This document shows, piece by piece, positions 15,973-18,675 of a DNA stretch of 18,675 bases. Each line of letters starts with the position of its first letter. Positions within the stretch are counted from its first letter, which is position 1. Location: assembly GCA_023151145.1 (NCBI GenBank), contig JAKLJM010000016.1, positions 1 through 18,675 on the forward strand, given 5' to 3'. The notes below the pieces were generated by a model, which had not been told where the DNA came from, did not search any database, and saw only the letters and a program-made list of their open reading frames with translations. The translations under genes were made by a program, and so were the position numbers. The DNA is from Bacteriovoracaceae bacterium (GTDB lineage Bacteria; Bdellovibrionota; Bacteriovoracia; Bacteriovoracales; Bacteriovoracaceae).

Positions 15973-16430
15973 TAGTAATTTGCTCCTTTTTGTTTGAAGC
16001 ATTGACTACTAAAAAGAATTCGAAAATCAGAAACGTCGTTACCTATGGCATCCAAAACAATACGAATTTGTTGCTCAACTAATGTTCTTTCTTTACCATG
16101 AATCATAAAATAAAGATTAAAATCCCAAACCCCACGTATAGCATCTCGCTCGTAACATAAAGTGACAAAATCAAATGATGAAATACGTTGACCAACTTCC
16201 TCAATTTTTTCTACTGGAACTTTCAAAGTAGTCATAGCATTTTGAATATAACCAATTTGTCGATTATGAAGTACTGGGCCAAATCGTTTAATGGTGTTAT
16301 TTTCTTTTAATTCTTTTATTCCAGCGATGACTTCACTTTCAGTCATTCCTACTTCAAGTGCAATTTCTTGAAAAGGTTCGAGAGAGTTAAGAGAAATTCC
16401 ATTTTGAATGGCTTTAACCAAACTGTTCAT
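15972..16430 (-). CDS. nirL: NirL-type siroheme decarboxylase subunit (Lrp/AsnC-like)
   Basis: 152 residues from the ATG at 16430, which overlaps the nirD stop (TAATG) and follows GGGAGG at seven bases. Winged-helix part, MTESEVIAGIKELKENNTIKRFGP, then the AsnC-like part with TLCYERDAIRGVWDFNLYFMIHG, the NirL/NirH signature. It is the partner of nirD in a D-L, G-H arrangement. A longer reading from 16445 would add five residues inside nirD and is less likely. Cytoplasmic, role as for nirH. Confidence 0.88.
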   Translation of the reverse strand: MNSLVKAIQNGISLNSLEPFQEIALEVGMTESEVIAGIKELKENNTIKRFGPVLHNRQIGYIQNAMTTLKVPVEKIEEVGQRISSFDFVTLCYERDAIRGVWDFNLYFMIHGKERTLVEQQIRIVLDAIGNDVSDFRILFSSQCFKQKGANY

Positions 16431-16897
16431 TAGAGATCCTCCCATTGAATTTTTTGACGTGCTTTCAAATCAATCTTAAAGGCACGCTTCATGGGAAATT
16501 GGTAAACCTTTAATTGTATTTTTTCTTCCATTTGAGAAACAACTAGGTCAAGACCTTCTCTACTTTCGCCAGTACAGACAAACCAAATGTTTAATTCATT
16601 TTCACGCAGATAATTATGATTAACTTCTTTAAAAGAACTAATAATATTTGCTACTGAATCAATTCGATCATAAGGGCATTTCACGGCTGCTAAAAAACTA
16701 AACCCGAGCTTATGCGTGGTAAAAATAGGACCTAATCGTGATAAAATTCCTTTATTTTTTAAATACTGATATCCTTCTAATACTTCATTTTCAGAAACTT
16801 TTAAATTATCTGCAATTACCTTAAAAGGTCTTGAGTCTAGCGGAAAACTATCTTGGTAATCTAAAATCAAATGATTTAAAAGTTCGTTAAATTCCAA
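16430..16897 (-). CDS. nirD: NirD-type siroheme decarboxylase subunit (Lrp/AsnC-like), TTG start
   Basis: 155 residues. The start codon is TTG at 16897, preceded by AGGAG six bases upstream; no in-frame ATG lies nearby and the reading begins within the last 11 bases of nirE. The winged-helix part has KVSENEVLEGYQYLKNKGILSRLGP and the AsnC-like part has VNHNYLRENELNIWFV, the NirD/NirG signature. It decarboxylates siroheme together with NirL and the others. The rare start and overlap with nirE suggest translational coupling that may set the level of the subunit relative to its partners. Confidence 0.87.
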   Translation of the reverse strand: MEFNELLNHLILDYQDSFPLDSRPFKVIADNLKVSENEVLEGYQYLKNKGILSRLGPIFTTHKLGFSFLAAVKCPYDRIDSVANIISSFKEVNHNYLRENELNIWFVCTGESREGLDLVVSQMEEKIQLKVYQFPMKRAFKIDLKARQKIQWEDL

Positions 16898-17666
16898 CGG
16901 ACACTCCTAATCCCTCTAAGGATTCTTCTTTTAAAAACCAATTCCACTGATGATGAAACTGAACTGTCTCTCCCACAACAAACACTGCAGGTGATTCAAC
17001 AAAAATCTCTTTATTAGCAACTTCAAACAAAGTACTTGTTATCACTTTTTGATCATGCCTAGTCGCACGCTCAATAAATGCCACTGGTGTTTTAGATGGC
17101 TTGCCACCCTCAATAAGTTTTTGGGCTATAAATGATTTATTTCTCACTCCCATTAAAATCACAATCGTCCCCACAGATTGCAAATTGCTCCACGGCACTA
17201 AATCTAAGCCATCTGTATTACATGTATGCCCAGTCATCACTAAAAAATTATTTGAAACTCCTCGATGAGTAATAGGAATACCTGCGTATGTTAATGCTGA
17301 AACTGACGAAGAAATACCAGGAACAACTTCAAAAGCGATGTTGTTTTTTACCAACTCCACAATCTCTTCTCCACCACGTCCAAAAACAAAGGGATCTCCA
17401 CCTTTTAGTCGTACTATTTTTTTATATTTATGAGCATAATGAACTAGCAATTTATTTATTTCATCCTGTGGAATAGTATGCTCTGACTCTTGTTTTCCGA
17501 CATAATGAAGATGTGCATTCGGATTAATCTCATCCATAATTTCATTACTCACTAATCGATCGTAAACGATAACATCCGCAGTTTTTAATAACTGGTATGC
17601 TTTCAGTGTTAATAAATCCAGAGACCCAGGCCCTGCTCCAACTAAAAATACTTTTGAGTTATTCAT
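16887..17666 (-). CDS. nirE: Uroporphyrinogen-III C-methyltransferase (SUMT), NirE
   Basis: 259 residues from the ATG at 17666, or 261 from the ATG at 17672 that overlaps the nirF stop. GGAG is eight bases before 17666 but only two before 17672, so the inner start is preferred. All SUMT motifs are present: VGAGPGSLDLLTLKA at the N-terminus, RLKGGDPFVFGRGGEE, PGISSSVSALTYAGIPITHR and MTGH. It transfers two methyl groups from S-adenosylmethionine to uroporphyrinogen III, giving precorrin-2 for siroheme and then haem d1. No CysG-type dehydrogenase/ferrochelatase domain is fused, so oxidation and iron insertion must be done by a protein outside the window. Placing in the nir operon makes nirE the best name over cobA. 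Confidence 0.93.
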   Translation of the reverse strand: MNNSKVFLVGAGPGSLDLLTLKAYQLLKTADVIVYDRLVSNEIMDEINPNAHLHYVGKQESEHTIPQDEINKLLVHYAHKYKKIVRLKGGDPFVFGRGGEEIVELVKNNIAFEVVPGISSSVSALTYAGIPITHRGVSNNFLVMTGHTCNTDGLDLVPWSNLQSVGTIVILMGVRNKSFIAQKLIEGGKPSKTPVAFIERATRHDQKVITSTLFEVANKEIFVESPAVFVVGETVQFHHQWNWFLKEESLEGLGVSVGI

Positions 17667-17671
17667 CCTCA

Positions 17672-18675
17672 TTACTCCACAATAGTGTTAAGAAAAACTC
17701 CTGAAGGGGAAGCCACATCAAAAGAATTTACACGAGACCAGTTATCAACATTGTATTCATGCATTTTGTTTTCAAAATAACTTGTCACAAAAAGCTTTTT
17801 ACTATTTTGAGAAAAACGGATATGCATAACCCTCTTCCCTGCATTAAAAGAATTTTCAACAACCATCTTTTTAGTATCAACAACGGCAATTAAGTTTTCA
17901 GTTTCCCCACTAAAGTTAACGACGATATTTTTCTTATCAGGTGACACCGAAGCAAAAACGGGCTCTCCTGGAAGTTCTATTTCTTTGACGGTTTTTTTGG
18001 ATTTCATATCAATGATGAGTATTTTTTTGTGGGCTGCAATTGGCACAAACGCCAGATCACCAACGATTCCCCAATAGCCAAAGTGAGGTACTTTATAAAC
18101 AACATTTGACTCATTTAAATTTAAGTTGATTTTTGAATAAGAAAAGGATTTCAAATCAAGAAAACCAATTGCTGCTTCATTAAAAAAACCGACCAAATAA
18201 TCACTACCATTAACTAAAGCATCGAAAGGTAGATTGCCGACGTTTTCAAACTTTTTTACTAATTGAAAATTTTTCGTTGTATCTAGTACCCAAATTTCAT
18301 TTTTATCCATTAGCGAAAAAACTAAAAAATCACTATAGACCTTTACTCCCACATTTCGAGATTCAGTTAATATCGTATTTTCGACTTCTAAATCTTTTGA
18401 TAAAATAACGACCGATGCAGGGTCATAATTAACAATAACTATATTATTTTCTGTAAATGTTAATCCAATACCGCTTTTCCCAATCTTTACTTTTTTTATC
18501 AACTGATCTTTATTGATATCAATCTGTGAAATGTATCCATTACGTGCTAACAAATAACCTTTTCCCCATTTAAATTTCATTGTGGCATGGTTTAAGTTAC
18601 CTAAGTCCGAAATCAACTTAACCTGTCCATTATCAAAAACTTGTAAGGACTCACGCTCTCTTTGCACAACATAGA
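17672..18675 (-). CDS. nirF: NirF, haem d1 biosynthesis propeller protein (partial, 5' end outside window)
   Basis: About 334 residues are present; the reading frame is open through base 18675. The apparent start, a GTG at 18667, is most likely an internal valine: the frame reads YVVQRERESL, as the family does after its signal peptide. NHATMKF, GYISQIDI and GYWGIVGDLAFVPIAAHKK match NirF, a d1-type propeller without a cytochrome c domain. About 40-60 N-terminal residues, with the export signal, are missing. NirF is a periplasmic enzyme of late haem d1 synthesis, acting after NirJ and with NirN. It ends with a TAATG junction shared with nirE. Confidence 0.88.
   Translation of the reverse strand, partial: YVVQRERESLQVFDNGQVKLISDLGNLNHATMKFKWGKGYLLARNGYISQIDINKDQLIKKVKIGKSGIGLTFTENNIVIVNYDPASVVILSKDLEVENTILTESRNVGVKVYSDFLVFSLMDKNEIWVLDTTKNFQLVKKFENVGNLPFDALVNGSDYLVGFFNEAAIGFLDLKSFSYSKINLNLNESNVVYKVPHFGYWGIVGDLAFVPIAAHKKILIIDMKSKKTVKEIELPGEPVFASVSPDKKNIVVNFSGETENLIAVVDTKKMVVENSFNAGKRVMHIRFSQNSKKLFVTSYFENKMHEYNVDNWSRVNSFDVASPSGVFLNTIVE

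Noticed and set aside
14985..16897. Four Lrp/AsnC-like proteins as transcription regulators.
   Set aside because: They carry the NirD/G and NirL/H signatures, lie between nirE and nirJ, and come in the known D-L-G-H order; they are siroheme decarboxylase subunits.
18665..18667. GTG at 18667 as the true start of nirF.
   Set aside because: The frame stays open to the window edge, reads YVVQRERE as in the family interior, and no signal peptide would be present.

Overview
This window is the denitrification island of an AT-rich Gram-negative bacterium: a nearly complete nir locus for cytochrome cd1 nitrite reductase and haem d1 biosynthesis, and a complete nor locus for cytochrome c-dependent nitric oxide reductase. 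Signal peptides, several periplasmic c-type cytochromes and the norCBQD arrangement point to a proteobacterial-type denitrifier. The low GC and Lys/Asn-rich proteins would fit lineages such as Bacteriovoracales/Bdellovibrionota or Campylobacterota, but the taxonomic guess is weak and rests on composition only.

Layout from right to left, following transcription on the minus strand. The nir operon runs from 18675 to about 9950: nirF (5' end outside the window), nirE (SUMT), four Lrp/AsnC-like siroheme decarboxylase genes colinear with nirD-L-G-H, nirJ (radical SAM/SPASM), nirS, a nirN-like d1 protein carrying an extra C-terminal cytochrome c domain, and a small monohaem cytochrome c. A strong hairpin at 9910-9945 ends it. 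Most junctions overlap or are a few bases long, and several use TAATG stop-start coupling, so this is one transcription unit. Its promoter lies outside the window.

The middle segment (5376-9804) holds a small cytochrome c551-like gene (+), a group II PLP-dependent amino-acid decarboxylase most like bacterial tyrosine decarboxylase (+), and a convergent OsmC-YcaO fusion gene (-). The last two are not known denitrification genes.

The left segment (1-5177) is norC-norB-norQ-norD (-), followed 6 bp later by a TrpD2/YbiB-like gene truncated by the window edge. norC and the c551-like gene diverge from a 198-bp intergenic region with a perfect 7+7 bp dyad (ATATGAT-N4-ATCATAT) resembling a Crp/Fnr/DNR-type site. 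It lies equidistant from plausible -10 boxes of both promoters.

Together: NirE makes precorrin-2; siroheme formed elsewhere is decarboxylated by NirDLGH; NirJ, NirF and NirN finish haem d1; NirS reduces nitrite to NO in the periplasm with electrons from small cytochromes c; NorBC, matured by NorQD, reduces NO to N2O. No nosZ, no nitrate reductase, no siroheme synthase (dehydrogenase/ferrochelatase) and no regulator gene are in the window. I see no tRNA, rRNA, insertion sequence or CRISPR array. No gene-free stretch exceeds 200 bases. The most unusual item is the tri-domain (cyt c - d1 propeller - cyt c) NirN-like protein; no clearly new multi-gene system is evident.
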